Shown piece by piece: positions 25,061 through 33,523 of a DNA stretch of 64,000 nt. The DNA lies in assembly GCF_001028665.1 (NCBI RefSeq), contig NZ_CP011504.1, positions 682,001 through 746,000 of the forward strand, in the 5' to 3' direction. A program made the translations under genes and the position numbers. A model generated the notes under the pieces. The model ran no database searches. It saw nothing but the letters and a program-made list of their open reading frames with translations, and was not told the origin of the DNA. This DNA is from Burkholderia pyrrocinia (GTDB lineage Bacteria > Pseudomonadota > Gammaproteobacteria > Burkholderiales > Burkholderiaceae). Position 1 is the first letter of the stretch. Each line of letters starts with the position of its first letter.

Positions 25061-26539
25061 ATGAGCGATACCACCACGCTGCACTACCTCGACTACGCGG
25101 CAACGACGCCCGCGGATCCCCGCGTAATCGAAGCGATGACGGCCTGCCTCGGCTTCGACGGCATCTTCGGCAATCCCGCATCGAGTTCGCACGCCGCCGG
25201 CCGGCTGGCGCGGGAACAGGTCGAGCGCGCCCGCGCGCAGGTCGCCGCGCTGATCGGCGCGGATGCCGACGAGATCGTCTGGACGTCGGGCGCCACCGAA
25301 TCGAACAACCTCGCGCTGAAGGGCTATGCGGAAGCCGCGACCGACAAGCGCCACCTGATCACGAGCCGCCTCGAGCACAAGGCCATTCTCGACACGATGG
25401 CGAACCTGTCGAAGCGCGGGATGTCGGTCAGTTTCCTTACGCCCACGCGCGACGGCGAAATCACCGCCGACGCGGTCGCCGCCGCGATCGGCCCCGATAC
25501 CGGCCTCGTGTCGCTGATGCTCGTGAACAACGAGATCGGCACGCTGACCGACATCGCCGCGATCGCGCGCATCGTGCATGCCGCAGGCGCGCTGCTCCAC
25601 GTGGACGCCGCGCAGGCGCTCGGCAAGATGCCGATCGACGTGCGGGCGCTCGGCATCGACATGATGTCGATGTCGGCCCACAAGGTGTACGGCCCCAAGG
25701 GCATCGGCGCGCTGTTCGTCCGCCGCGACATCGCCGACCGGATCGCTCCGCAGATTCATGGCGGCGGACACGAGCGCGGGTTGCGCTCGGGCACGCTTGC
25801 GACGCATCAGATCGTCGGCATGGGCGTCGCGTGCGAACTGGCCGCCGAGAAACTCGACGGCGAAGCCGTGCGGATCGCGGCGCTCGGCGCACGCCTGACG
25901 GATGCGCTGTTCGCGCTCGGCGATGTCACGCAGAACGCTGCCGCTGCGCGCCGCATCCCGCACACGTTGAGCCTGACGGTGAACGCACCCGGCTTTTTCC
26001 CGTTCATGCTCGGCGAGGCGCTCGCCGTGTCGTCGACGTCCGCATGCAACTCGACCAGCGGCGCACCGTCCCACGTGCTGACTGCGATCGGCCTCGATGC
26101 AGAGACTGCCGGCCGCACCGTGCGCGTGAGCTTCGGTCGCTTTACGACCGAGCAGGACGTCGATTTCGCCATTGCCTGTTTCCGGAACGCGATCGAGCAA
26201 TGCCGCGCGACGGCGTCGAGCGGGTTTTCCGCGTCGCGGCAGATCACGCCGGCCGACCTGAAAGCGATCCGGAATGCGGGCTTCCGCTCGGTCATCTGCA
26301 ACCGCCCGGACGGCGAAGGCGACGATCAGCCGGCGTTCGATGAAATCGCAGCGGCTGCCCGCGAACTGGGCCTCGAAGCGCGCTACCTGCCGGTCGAGCG
26401 CGATCATATCGGCGACGCGGAAGTCGATGCGTTCGGTGCGTTGGTCGACTCGCTGCAGAAGCCGGTGCTCGCGTATTGCCGAAGCGGGAGCCGCGCGGGA
26501 ATGTTGTGGAATCGTTTGTCGAGCCGGCGGACGGCTTGA
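25061..26539 (+). CDS. Cysteine desulfurase (IscS/NifS type) fused to a C-terminal DUF442 domain
   Basis: 492 aa. Residues ~7-380 are a class V PLP cysteine desulfurase: YLDYAATTP, GATESNN, H.DAAQALGK, PLP lysine K208 in SMSAHKVYGPKG and the mobile-loop nucleophile C329 in STSACNSTSGAPSHVL. Residues ~388-485 are an added DUF442/TIGR01244 domain (QITPADLKAIRNAGFRSVICNRPDGE...) with an active-site loop C473-R-S-G-S-R. In Blh-type proteins this domain acts like a rhodanese. The desulfurase makes a protein persulfide from cysteine; the tail may accept or pass on the sulfur (inference). Start ATG 25061 follows GAGACGG. The gene stands alone, not in an isc operon. Confidence 0.88.
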   Translation: MSDTTTLHYLDYAATTPADPRVIEAMTACLGFDGIFGNPASSSHAAGRLAREQVERARAQVAALIGADADEIVWTSGATESNNLALKGYAEAATDKRHLITSRLEHKAILDTMANLSKRGMSVSFLTPTRDGEITADAVAAAIGPDTGLVSLMLVNNEIGTLTDIAAIARIVHAAGALLHVDAAQALGKMPIDVRALGIDMMSMSAHKVYGPKGIGALFVRRDIADRIAPQIHGGGHERGLRSGTLATHQIVGMGVACELAAEKLDGEAVRIAALGARLTDALFALGDVTQNAAAARRIPHTLSLTVNAPGFFPFMLGEALAVSSTSACNSTSGAPSHVLTAIGLDAETAGRTVRVSFGRFTTEQDVDFAIACFRNAIEQCRATASSGFSASRQITPADLKAIRNAGFRSVICNRPDGEGDDQPAFDEIAAAARELGLEARYLPVERDHIGDAEVDAFGALVDSLQKPVLAYCRSGSRAGMLWNRLSSRRTA

Positions 26540-26697
26540 GCCGGAACACTTTCCGGTTTCGCTTCACCGCCCGTATTCGCGTACGAAGCCGCGCTTCGAT
26601 GTGATGCCAGGCGGTGACGCCGGCCAATCAAGCCTCGGTCGCCCGGCCGACGACTGCCGGCGCATGACCCGCCGGCAATCGTGTCGCTCACGCCCCC

Positions 26698-27495
26698 CTA
26701 TTCGCCGACGTCCCCATCGCCACTCACCGGCGTATAAATCGCCAGCTTCAACGCGGGATCGTCGTTCGCCTGGAACGTCGCGTATTCATAACGCTGCGTG
26801 CCACGTTGCGCATGCACGAGCACCTTCTGGCCCGACGCCCCGCTGCGCACGTCATGCGCGCCCCACCATTGCGCAAACTCGTCGCTGCTCGCGCACAGGC
26901 GCTCCACCAGCGCAATGAACGCCGGATCGCCCGCATGGAGATCATGGTTCGTGCGAAACAGCGCGATCATCCGGCGCGCCTCGTCGGCCCAATGCTCGGC
27001 GAAGAGCCGGCGCGCGTGCGGCTCGACGAACATGTAGACCAGGATGTTGCGGTCTGCTTCCGCAAGCCGATCGAAGCCAAGCAGGTCGGCCGCTGCGGCA
27101 TTCCACGCGAGGATGTCCCAGCGCCGCCCGGTCACGTACGCAGGCAGGTGAAGATTCGCGACGAGCCGCGCGATGGTGGGCGGCACGCGCTCCGGCACGA
27201 ACGCACGCGACGTGTCGCGCCGCGCGAGCGCGTGCAGATGGGCGGCTTCGGCCTTGTCCAGCCGCAATGCGCGTGCCAGTGCGTCGAGCGTCGCATCCGA
27301 CGGGCTGACGTCGCGCCCCTGCTCCAGCCGCACATACCAGTCGACGCCGATGCCCGCCAGTTCCGCGACTTCCTCGCGCCGCAGGCCGGGCGTGCGCCGG
27401 CGCGGGCCGTCGTGCAGGCCGACGGCATCCGGTCGCAGCTTCTTGCGCCGCGAGCGCAGAAAATCGCCGAACGGGGTTCGCGTCGTAACGGTCAT
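26698..27495 (-). CDS. XRE-family regulator with MmyB-like ligand domain
   Basis: 265 aa. The N-terminal Cro/C1 HTH (FGDFLRSRRKKLRPDAVGL...RTPGLRREEVAELAGIGVDWYVRLEQGRDVSPSDATLDALARALRLD, residues ~8-75) is followed by the MmyB-like domain (AYVTGRRWDILAWNAAAADLLGF; NILVYMFVEPHARRLFAEHWADEARR). This combination is common next to oxidoreductase genes. Start 27495 is the family Met; the frame extends to 27591 without homology. It diverges from the MDR oxidoreductase across 110 bp and likely controls it. Confidence 0.87.
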   Translation of the reverse strand: MTVTTRTPFGDFLRSRRKKLRPDAVGLHDGPRRRTPGLRREEVAELAGIGVDWYVRLEQGRDVSPSDATLDALARALRLDKAEAAHLHALARRDTSRAFVPERVPPTIARLVANLHLPAYVTGRRWDILAWNAAAADLLGFDRLAEADRNILVYMFVEPHARRLFAEHWADEARRMIALFRTNHDLHAGDPAFIALVERLCASSDEFAQWWGAHDVRSGASGQKVLVHAQRGTQRYEYATFQANDDPALKLAIYTPVSGDGDVGE

Positions 27496-27605
27496 CGGGG
27501 GCGCTCCGTGCAGGGTGGTATCGGGCAATCCTGGGCTCGTGCCGGGCCTTGTTGCGGATTCTAAGCCTGCCAGAATCGGCGCGTCCCCCACCCTCTGGAA
27601 GAGTC

Positions 27606-28685
27606 ATGAAAGCTGCGATTCTGAAGTCGCTCGGCATGCCGCTCGCGATCGAAACGATGCCGGACCCCATGCTCGGCACCGGCGAGGTCATCGTGGATGT
27701 CGTCGCGACGCCGGTGCTGTCCTATGCGCAGGAAGTGTTCAGCGGCGAGCGCCAGTATCCGATCGAGTTGCCGAACGTGCCCGGCTGCGGCGCAATCGGC
27801 CGGGTCCGGCAAACCGGCCCCGACGCGACGAAGTTGCAGCCGGGCGACTGGGTGTTCTGCGATCCGACCGTGCGCTCGCGCGACGATGCGCAGATGCCCG
27901 ACATCGTGCTGCAGGGCTGGAGCGCGCGCGGCGAAGGCGGCAAGCGGCTGCAGCGCCATTTCCACGACGGCCCGTTCGCCGAACGTCTGCGGGTGCCGAC
28001 CGAGAACGCGGTGCGCATCGGCGACATCCGGCCGGCAGACGCCGCGCGCTGGTGCGCGCTCAATACGTTGCTCGTGCCGTACGGCGGGCTGCTCGCGTCC
28101 GATCTGCGGGCGGGCGAGATCCTGCTCGTCAGCGGCGCGACCGGCAACTTCGGCAGCGCAGGCATCGCGGTGGCACTGGCGATGGGCGCGCGGTGCGTGA
28201 TCGCGCCCGGCCGCAATGCGCATGCGCTCGCGGATCTCGAACGCCGCTTCGGCGAACGCGTGCGCACCGTTGCGCTGACCGGCGACGAAACCACGGATCG
28301 CGCACGCATGCAGCAGGCGGCGCCGGGGCCGATCGACTGCGTGATCGACCTGATGCCGCCGTCGGTGCCCGCGACGACGGTGCGTGCTGCGGTGATGGCG
28401 GTGCGCCCGTACGGGCGCGTGGTGCTGATGGGCGGCGTCGGCATGCTCGGCGGTGCGGGGCTCGAGCTGCCGTATCCGTGGATCATGCGCAACGACATCA
28501 CGCTGCGCGGCAAATGGATGTACCCGACGGAAGCCGTGACGTTGATGGCGGGGCTCATCCGCGGCGGGCTGCTCGACCTCGGGCACTTCGACGTGACGGT
28601 GTTCGCGCTCGACGATGCGAACGACGCGGTCGCGCATGCTGCGGCAAACGGCGGGCCGTTCAGGATGACCGTGATCGCGCCGTAG
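27606..28685 (+). CDS. MDR-family zinc-type alcohol dehydrogenase-like oxidoreductase
   Basis: 359 aa. It has the GroES-like N domain (MKAAILKSLGMPLAIETMPDPMLGTGEVIVDV..., VPGCGAIGRVRQTGPD) and Rossmann part with ILLVSGATGNFGSAGIAVALAMGA and VVLMGGVGML. The zinc-ligand pattern of classical ADHs is not obvious, so it is probably a quinone-oxidoreductase-like member using NAD(P)H. Start 27606 follows GGAAGAG. It is divergent from the XRE regulator. Substrate unknown. Confidence 0.82.
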   Translation: MKAAILKSLGMPLAIETMPDPMLGTGEVIVDVVATPVLSYAQEVFSGERQYPIELPNVPGCGAIGRVRQTGPDATKLQPGDWVFCDPTVRSRDDAQMPDIVLQGWSARGEGGKRLQRHFHDGPFAERLRVPTENAVRIGDIRPADAARWCALNTLLVPYGGLLASDLRAGEILLVSGATGNFGSAGIAVALAMGARCVIAPGRNAHALADLERRFGERVRTVALTGDETTDRARMQQAAPGPIDCVIDLMPPSVPATTVRAAVMAVRPYGRVVLMGGVGMLGGAGLELPYPWIMRNDITLRGKWMYPTEAVTLMAGLIRGGLLDLGHFDVTVFALDDANDAVAHAAANGGPFRMTVIAP

Positions 28686-28954
28686 CACGTCTGTCCGGCG
28701 TCGCACCGGATCGGCCTGCCCATGACGCCGCACCACGCCCCCAAACAGTGCACGCATCCTGATTTTCACTACATTGCCGAAATCCGATATTGCCCGGAAA
28801 TTTGGTTTCATACCGTTCACGCATCGGACCGGAACGCGATTGCCGTTCAACCGCGGCATCGCGTGCCGCCGACGAATTCCAGGAGCGGGCCGTCACACGA
28901 GGCCCGGGCGGCGATGACAGTCCTGCCACGCAGGACATTCGTGACGGAGCGAAC

Positions 28955-30487
28955 ATGGATGCAAAACTCGCGCCTGATTCAGGCACCGACAGTGACGTAA
29001 GCCTCCTGCACAAGATGGGCTATGCGCAGGAACTGTCGAGACGGATGAGCGGTTTCTCGAACTTCGCCGTGTCGTTTTCGGTGATCTGCATCCTGTCGGG
29101 CGGCATTACCGCGTTTCAGCTCGCGTTTTCCGCCACCGGCGGCGCGTCGATCGGCCTGGGCTGGCCGTTGGGTTCGCTGTTCGCGCTGATCGTCGCCGTG
29201 TCGATGTCGCAAATCGCGTCCGCGTTCCCGACGGCGGGCGGCCTCTATCACTGGGGCGCCATCCTCGGCGGGAAGAAGTGGGGGTGGATGACGGCGTGGC
29301 TCAACCTGATCGGCCTCGTCTTCGTGATCGCCGCGATCAATTTCGGCACCTACGATCCGTTCTTCAAGACGCTGATCGCGCCGATGTTCGGCGTCAGTCC
29401 GGACAGCCTGACCTGGTGGCATCAAACGGCGTTCATCGCATTCATCACGCTCTCGCAAGCCATTCTGAACGCACGCGGCATCAGGATCGCGAGCAGGATC
29501 ACCGACCTGTCGGGCTATCTGATCTTCGTGGTGACGATCGCGCTGGTCGTTTCGCTGCTCTACTACTCGCCTGTCGCGTTCGATGCGCACCGGCTGGTCA
29601 CCTTCACCAATTTCACCGGTGTCGACGGCGGTGCGTGGCCGAAGCAGGCCACGCCGCTCGCGTTCCTGTCCGGCCTGCTGCTGGTGACCTACACCATCAC
29701 CGGCTTCGACGCGTCCGCGCATACGTCGGAAGAGACGCACGATGCGGCCAGGAACGTGCCGCGCGGCATCATCGGGTCGGTGTTCTGGTCCGCGATCTTC
29801 GGCTACGTGATGGTGTGCGCGTTCGTGCTGGTGATGCCCGACCTGACCGCCAGCATGAAACAGGGCACCGGCTTTTTCGAAGCGATACTCGCGCCGATTC
29901 CGAAGACCTTGCGCGTCTGCCTCGAACTCGCGATGTTCTTCATCAACTACGTGTGCGGGCTCGCCGCGATCATGTCGACGTCGCGGATGGTGTATGCGTT
30001 CGCGCGCGACGGCGGGCTGCCGGCGTCGAAGCTGCTGCGCAGCGTGAATCACACGCACCGGACGCCCGGCCCGGCGATCTGGACGTGTGCGGTGCTCGCG
30101 ATCGTCGTCACGCTGTACGGCGATGCGTTCTCGGTGCTGAGTGCCGGAAGCGCGGTGTTCCTGTTCATCTCGTATGCGATGCCGATCGGCTCGGGGATGC
30201 TGGCCGAAGGCCGCACGTGGACCGAAAAAGGTCCGTTCCAACTGGGCATCTGGTCCAAGCCGTGTGCGTTGCTCGCGCTGGTCGGCGCCTGTGTGCTCGC
30301 GTATGTGGGCATCCAGCCGCCGAATGAAAAGGTGCTCTACGTGCTCGTCGGTTTCGTGGCGGCGCTCATGGTGATCTGGTACGGCTTCGGGGTGCGCAAC
30401 ACCTTCGCGGGGCCGCCGGTGCTGAAGGACACGCGGAACCTCGAGCGCATCCGCGAACTCGAGGCGAACGTCGATCCGTCCGTCTGA
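28955..30487 (+). CDS. APC-family amino acid permease
   Basis: 510 aa, 12 membrane segments. N-terminal LLHKMGYAQELSRRMSGFSNFAVSFSVICILSGGITAFQLAF matches the amino acid/choline transporter group (Uga4/Bat1-like). The consensus SEETHDAARNVPRGI and MVYAFARDGGLPASKLL follow. It imports an amino acid or GABA-like amine with protons across the inner membrane. Start 28955 follows CGGAGCG. It is the last gene before a strong terminator. The 269-bp gap on its left holds no gene. Confidence 0.88.
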   Translation: MDAKLAPDSGTDSDVSLLHKMGYAQELSRRMSGFSNFAVSFSVICILSGGITAFQLAFSATGGASIGLGWPLGSLFALIVAVSMSQIASAFPTAGGLYHWGAILGGKKWGWMTAWLNLIGLVFVIAAINFGTYDPFFKTLIAPMFGVSPDSLTWWHQTAFIAFITLSQAILNARGIRIASRITDLSGYLIFVVTIALVVSLLYYSPVAFDAHRLVTFTNFTGVDGGAWPKQATPLAFLSGLLLVTYTITGFDASAHTSEETHDAARNVPRGIIGSVFWSAIFGYVMVCAFVLVMPDLTASMKQGTGFFEAILAPIPKTLRVCLELAMFFINYVCGLAAIMSTSRMVYAFARDGGLPASKLLRSVNHTHRTPGPAIWTCAVLAIVVTLYGDAFSVLSAGSAVFLFISYAMPIGSGMLAEGRTWTEKGPFQLGIWSKPCALLALVGACVLAYVGIQPPNEKVLYVLVGFVAALMVIWYGFGVRNTFAGPPVLKDTRNLERIRELEANVDPSV

Positions 30488-30512
30488 AGCGCCGTTGAAA
30501 CAGGCTGAAACC

Positions 30513-30550
30513 GCCGGCTCGCAGGTGTCATGTCGCGAGTCGGCTTTTTT
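30513..30550 (+). terminator. Rho-independent terminator of the permease gene
   Basis: Stem GCCGGCTCGC/GCGAGTCGGC (ten pairs, one G-U), 12-base loop, followed by six T. It lies 25 bp after the permease stop. Confidence 0.88.
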
Positions 30551-30740
30551 CGACTTCGATGCGGAACGACCTTGATCCGGCAATCCAGCCCTTCGGGCCG
30601 TCGAACCCTCGTCTGACAGTCATGCCCGTGATCGTCGCAAGGGTCGCGTTGCCGGTCGCAACAGTCCTCGCGTGCAATCAGCGCACCGACCACGCGGCCG
30701 CCGATGGTCCGGGCGGCCGCGCCGGTTCGTCACGCCGCCC

Positions 30741-31010
30741 CTATTCCCCGCCGCCGTAGAACTGATTCATCCGATCGAGCTCGCCCGACTTCTGCGCGCG
30801 AATCAGTTCCTGCTTCACCTGGGCGCGCGTGATCGCCGCAGGGCCGCCCGCCTGTGACCCGGCACTGGGCATGGAGCCCACAGCGGTGGCGCTGATCGCC
30901 GCATCCGAGGGCGTGCCGGGGCCCGCGTCGGCTCCGCCGTCCGCCCGGGCAAGCCCGGCCGCACCCAGCATGCAAACGGCGGCCAGTGCCGCCTTGTACA
31001 TCGTCTTCAT
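30741..31010 (-). CDS. DUF4148 exported protein, 89 aa
   Basis: Signal peptide MKTMYKAALAAVCMLGAAGLARA, a Gly/Ala-rich linker and the DUF4148 motif ITRAQVKQELIRAQKSGELDRMNQFYGG at the C-terminus. This small periplasmic family is numerous in Burkholderia and of unknown function. Start 31010 is the ATG closest to the signal peptide. It stands alone. Confidence 0.85.
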   Translation of the reverse strand: MKTMYKAALAAVCMLGAAGLARADGGADAGPGTPSDAAISATAVGSMPSAGSQAGGPAAITRAQVKQELIRAQKSGELDRMNQFYGGGE

Positions 31011-31580
31011 CGTGGCACCTCATCTGAAAAGAGATTGCGACTCATCCAGCGGGGACGGAGCCGATGTCCGGCCGTCCGCGCGATTCGACACACCTCGCCG
31101 ATGCGACAACATCGGCCGCGACGGCATGCACCGCTCGTCGCGAATCGCGAGCATTTGGCTGCGTCACTTCAGTCATCGGCCGGCTTCGCACGTTCGAGGT
31201 TCCATCGAGCGACCTTCGCGTCCTCCTGTAACGTCCCCCCGGACCAGCGCATTCACATGCGAATGCGCAACATTGCCTCACAGCAGCTAGCGCGTGCTCT
31301 TGCCTGCGCGTCGTGCCGCAACGCGAATCGAATATTCCAGCGGCGCGCGCCCGCGACCGGGCGGATGTCGCACTTCGAGCCACCGCGCACCGGGCGGGGC
31401 AACCGGCAGGAATGGATTAATGATAGGGATCAGCCTGCCGGTTTAACGCCCCCTGACGAGGGGGCAATTTGGGAATTTGTCAAATTGCCGACCTAAACTG
31501 GACACGGTATGCGCAAGGAACGAGCGGCCCGCGTTGCGACGCAGTCGCGTGCAAGCCCACCGTAGCTCAAGGGGCTCACC
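31011..31580. other. 570-bp intergenic region with regulatory dyads at its right end
   Basis: No convincing gene. The right end holds two overlapping dyads at 31448-31489 (listed separately) about 90 bp before the LuxR-type gene. The remainder shows nothing recognisable. Confidence 0.5.
31448..31489. promoter_or_regulatory. Overlapping dyads upstream of the LuxR-family gene
   Basis: GCCCCC-TGACGA-GGGGGC at 31448-31465 overlaps GGCAATTTG-N9-CAAATTGCC at 31463-31489 by three bases. The two hairpins cannot form at once. The second is a perfect 9-bp inverted repeat of operator size. Confidence 0.55.
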
Positions 31581-32663
31581 ATGTCCGACAAGTATGTCGC
31601 GCTAGCGGGCCACATCCGGCGACTATGTTCGCTTGGCATCGAACCGCGCCTCGTCATTCCTCATGTGGTTGAAGCGACGCGGCGCATCGTGGGCGCCGAC
31701 TGGGGCATGTTCTTCTATACCGACGAGCACCATGCGGTGTCGGACGTATACAGCGAAAACGACACCGTCTATCAAGTCCTGCCCACCTACTTTGCCGACG
31801 TCCACAACACCGAAAAACAGGAAGTGCTCGGCGTCACGTTCTCGGATGCGATGCGCCGCGGCCGCGGTTTCGAAAACAGCGCCCGTTACGACGCCGCGCT
31901 GCTGAAGAGTGCGATGTATGCGGAGTTGTGGCAGCCGGTCGGCATGCGGCATTGCCTCGAGCTGACGGCGACCGATGGCACCCGTGGCTGGGGAAGCCTG
32001 AAATTGTGCCGCGCGCCCGGCGGTCACCCGTTCTCGGAAAAGAATCATCGGGACATCGCGCCCTTCGCGCGACATATCGCACATGCGCTTTCATGCCCGA
32101 TACATCCGCCTTCGCGCGAAGCGGAAGGCAGCCAGTCGGCGATCATGGTCATCGACAACACCGGGAAGGTCCTGCTGCAGAGCGAGGACAGCACCAGAAT
32201 GCTGGCGCTCGCTTCCGGCGAACCGCTTGCGTTCTATCGTCGCGACCGCTTTCCGAACTGGCTTGCGCCGCTGCTAACGAACGTCAATCGCATCTGGTGC
32301 GGCCTCCCGGTGGCACCCGCCACGATGGAACGCCGCAATGCGGCCGGCCGCTTCCGCTTCAAGGCGTATCGTTTTGCGCACGCAAGCGCGATGCACTGCG
32401 AACAGGCGATCGTGATCTACATCGAGCATTTCCTCCCGCACGAACTGGAAATCGAGCGACTCGGCTTCGAGTTCGGCCTGACGGAACGACAACGGCAGCT
32501 TTGTTCGCTACTCGTCCTCGGCCACTCGCAAACCGCAATCGCGCGCTCCCTCGCGCTGCGCGACAGCACCGTCGTCGATCATGTGCGAAAGATCTACCGC
32601 AAGCTCAACGTCCACAACCACGACGAATTGCGCGGTGTCTTTCGCGTTGGCCGGCACGATTAG
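31581..32663 (+). CDS. LuxR-family transcriptional regulator with GAF-like sensor region
   Basis: 360 aa. Residues ~10-170 resemble a GAF-type sensor (PHVVEATRRIVGADWGMFFYTDEHH...; LELTATDGTRGWGSLKLCRAPGGHPFSEKNHRDIAPFARHIAHAL). The C-terminal LuxR HTH spans about residues 297-350 (LTERQRQLCSLLVLGHSQTAIARSLALRDSTVVDHVRKIYRKLNVHNHDEL). It is a cytoplasmic one-component regulator. Start ATG 31581 follows AAGGGGCTCACC. Overlapping dyads upstream suggest autoregulation. It converges with the SDR gene; target genes are not evident. Confidence 0.85.
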   Translation: MSDKYVALAGHIRRLCSLGIEPRLVIPHVVEATRRIVGADWGMFFYTDEHHAVSDVYSENDTVYQVLPTYFADVHNTEKQEVLGVTFSDAMRRGRGFENSARYDAALLKSAMYAELWQPVGMRHCLELTATDGTRGWGSLKLCRAPGGHPFSEKNHRDIAPFARHIAHALSCPIHPPSREAEGSQSAIMVIDNTGKVLLQSEDSTRMLALASGEPLAFYRRDRFPNWLAPLLTNVNRIWCGLPVAPATMERRNAAGRFRFKAYRFAHASAMHCEQAIVIYIEHFLPHELEIERLGFEFGLTERQRQLCSLLVLGHSQTAIARSLALRDSTVVDHVRKIYRKLNVHNHDELRGVFRVGRHD

Positions 32664-32710
32664 CGTCGCATGGCGTGTCGCGTCGAAAGTGCCGCTGCGA
32701 GAATCTGCGA

Positions 32711-33490
32711 TCAGACGGCGGAAAAGCAGTTGTCGACGAACAGATGGGTGCCGTTGACGAAACTCGACTCGTCGGACGCCAGGAACAGCGCGGCCGCCGC
32801 GACTTCCGACGGCTCGCACAACCGGCCCTGCTGAATCGCGATCGCCGCTTCGGTCGCGTCGACGCCCATCGCCTGCAGGTCCTTGAGTTCGCGCATCCCG
32901 TGCGGCGTGCGGATGAACCCCGGCGCCAGCGCGTTGCAGCGAATCCCGCGGTCGCGGTACTCGACCGCGATGGCCCGCGCGAACATGTGGCACGCACCCT
33001 TGGTCGCGTCGTACAGCACTTCGCCCGGCGTCGCGCAGACCGCGGAAATCGACGAAGTACATACGATGCTGCCACGCCCCTTCTCGAGCATCTGCGGCAG
33101 CACCGCCTTCGTCATCAGGAACATGCTCTTGACGTTCACGCCCATCAGCCAGTCCCATTCCGATTCCTCGATGTCGAGGAACGGTTTGACGATCAGCGTC
33201 CCCGCGTGATTGAACAGGATGTCCGCATTGCCGTACTGCTCCCGCGCCGCATCGACGGCCCGCTGAACCTCCGCCTGTTTCGACACGTCGGCGCCAAGGC
33301 CGAGCGCCTGCAGGCCGGCATCGCGCAGCCTGGATGCGAGCGCTTCGGCGGCGTCGCCGTCCCGGTCGACGATCGCCACCTTCGCGCCCTGTGCGGCGAA
33401 CAGTTCGGACGCAGCCGCGCCGCACCCGCCGGCGCCGCCGCTCACGATGGCGACCTTGCCGGCCAGGCGGCCGTCAATCTTGACATTCAT
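32711..33490 (-). CDS. SDR-family oxidoreductase
   Basis: 259 aa, classical SDR. The glycine motif is a variant VSGGAGGCG near residue 16, the usual NNAG is FNHAG, and the catalytic Tyr-Lys pair is in LYDATKGA with Ser in CTSSIS. The typical end SSFVNGTHLFVDN is present. It oxidises or reduces a secondary alcohol with NAD(P). It lies 33 bp after the flavoenzyme gene, so the two probably form one operon processing a polyol or sugar acid. Confidence 0.85.
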   Translation of the reverse strand: MNVKIDGRLAGKVAIVSGGAGGCGAAASELFAAQGAKVAIVDRDGDAAEALASRLRDAGLQALGLGADVSKQAEVQRAVDAAREQYGNADILFNHAGTLIVKPFLDIEESEWDWLMGVNVKSMFLMTKAVLPQMLEKGRGSIVCTSSISAVCATPGEVLYDATKGACHMFARAIAVEYRDRGIRCNALAPGFIRTPHGMRELKDLQAMGVDATEAAIAIQQGRLCEPSEVAAAALFLASDESSFVNGTHLFVDNCFSAV

Positions 33491-33523
33491 GCTTCGTTCT
33501 CCTGTCTGGTTCGATCGGCGCGC

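Noticed and set aside
31035..31496. 153-codon open frames before the LuxR-type gene
   Set aside because: Basic low-complexity product overlapping the dyads; no ribosome site.
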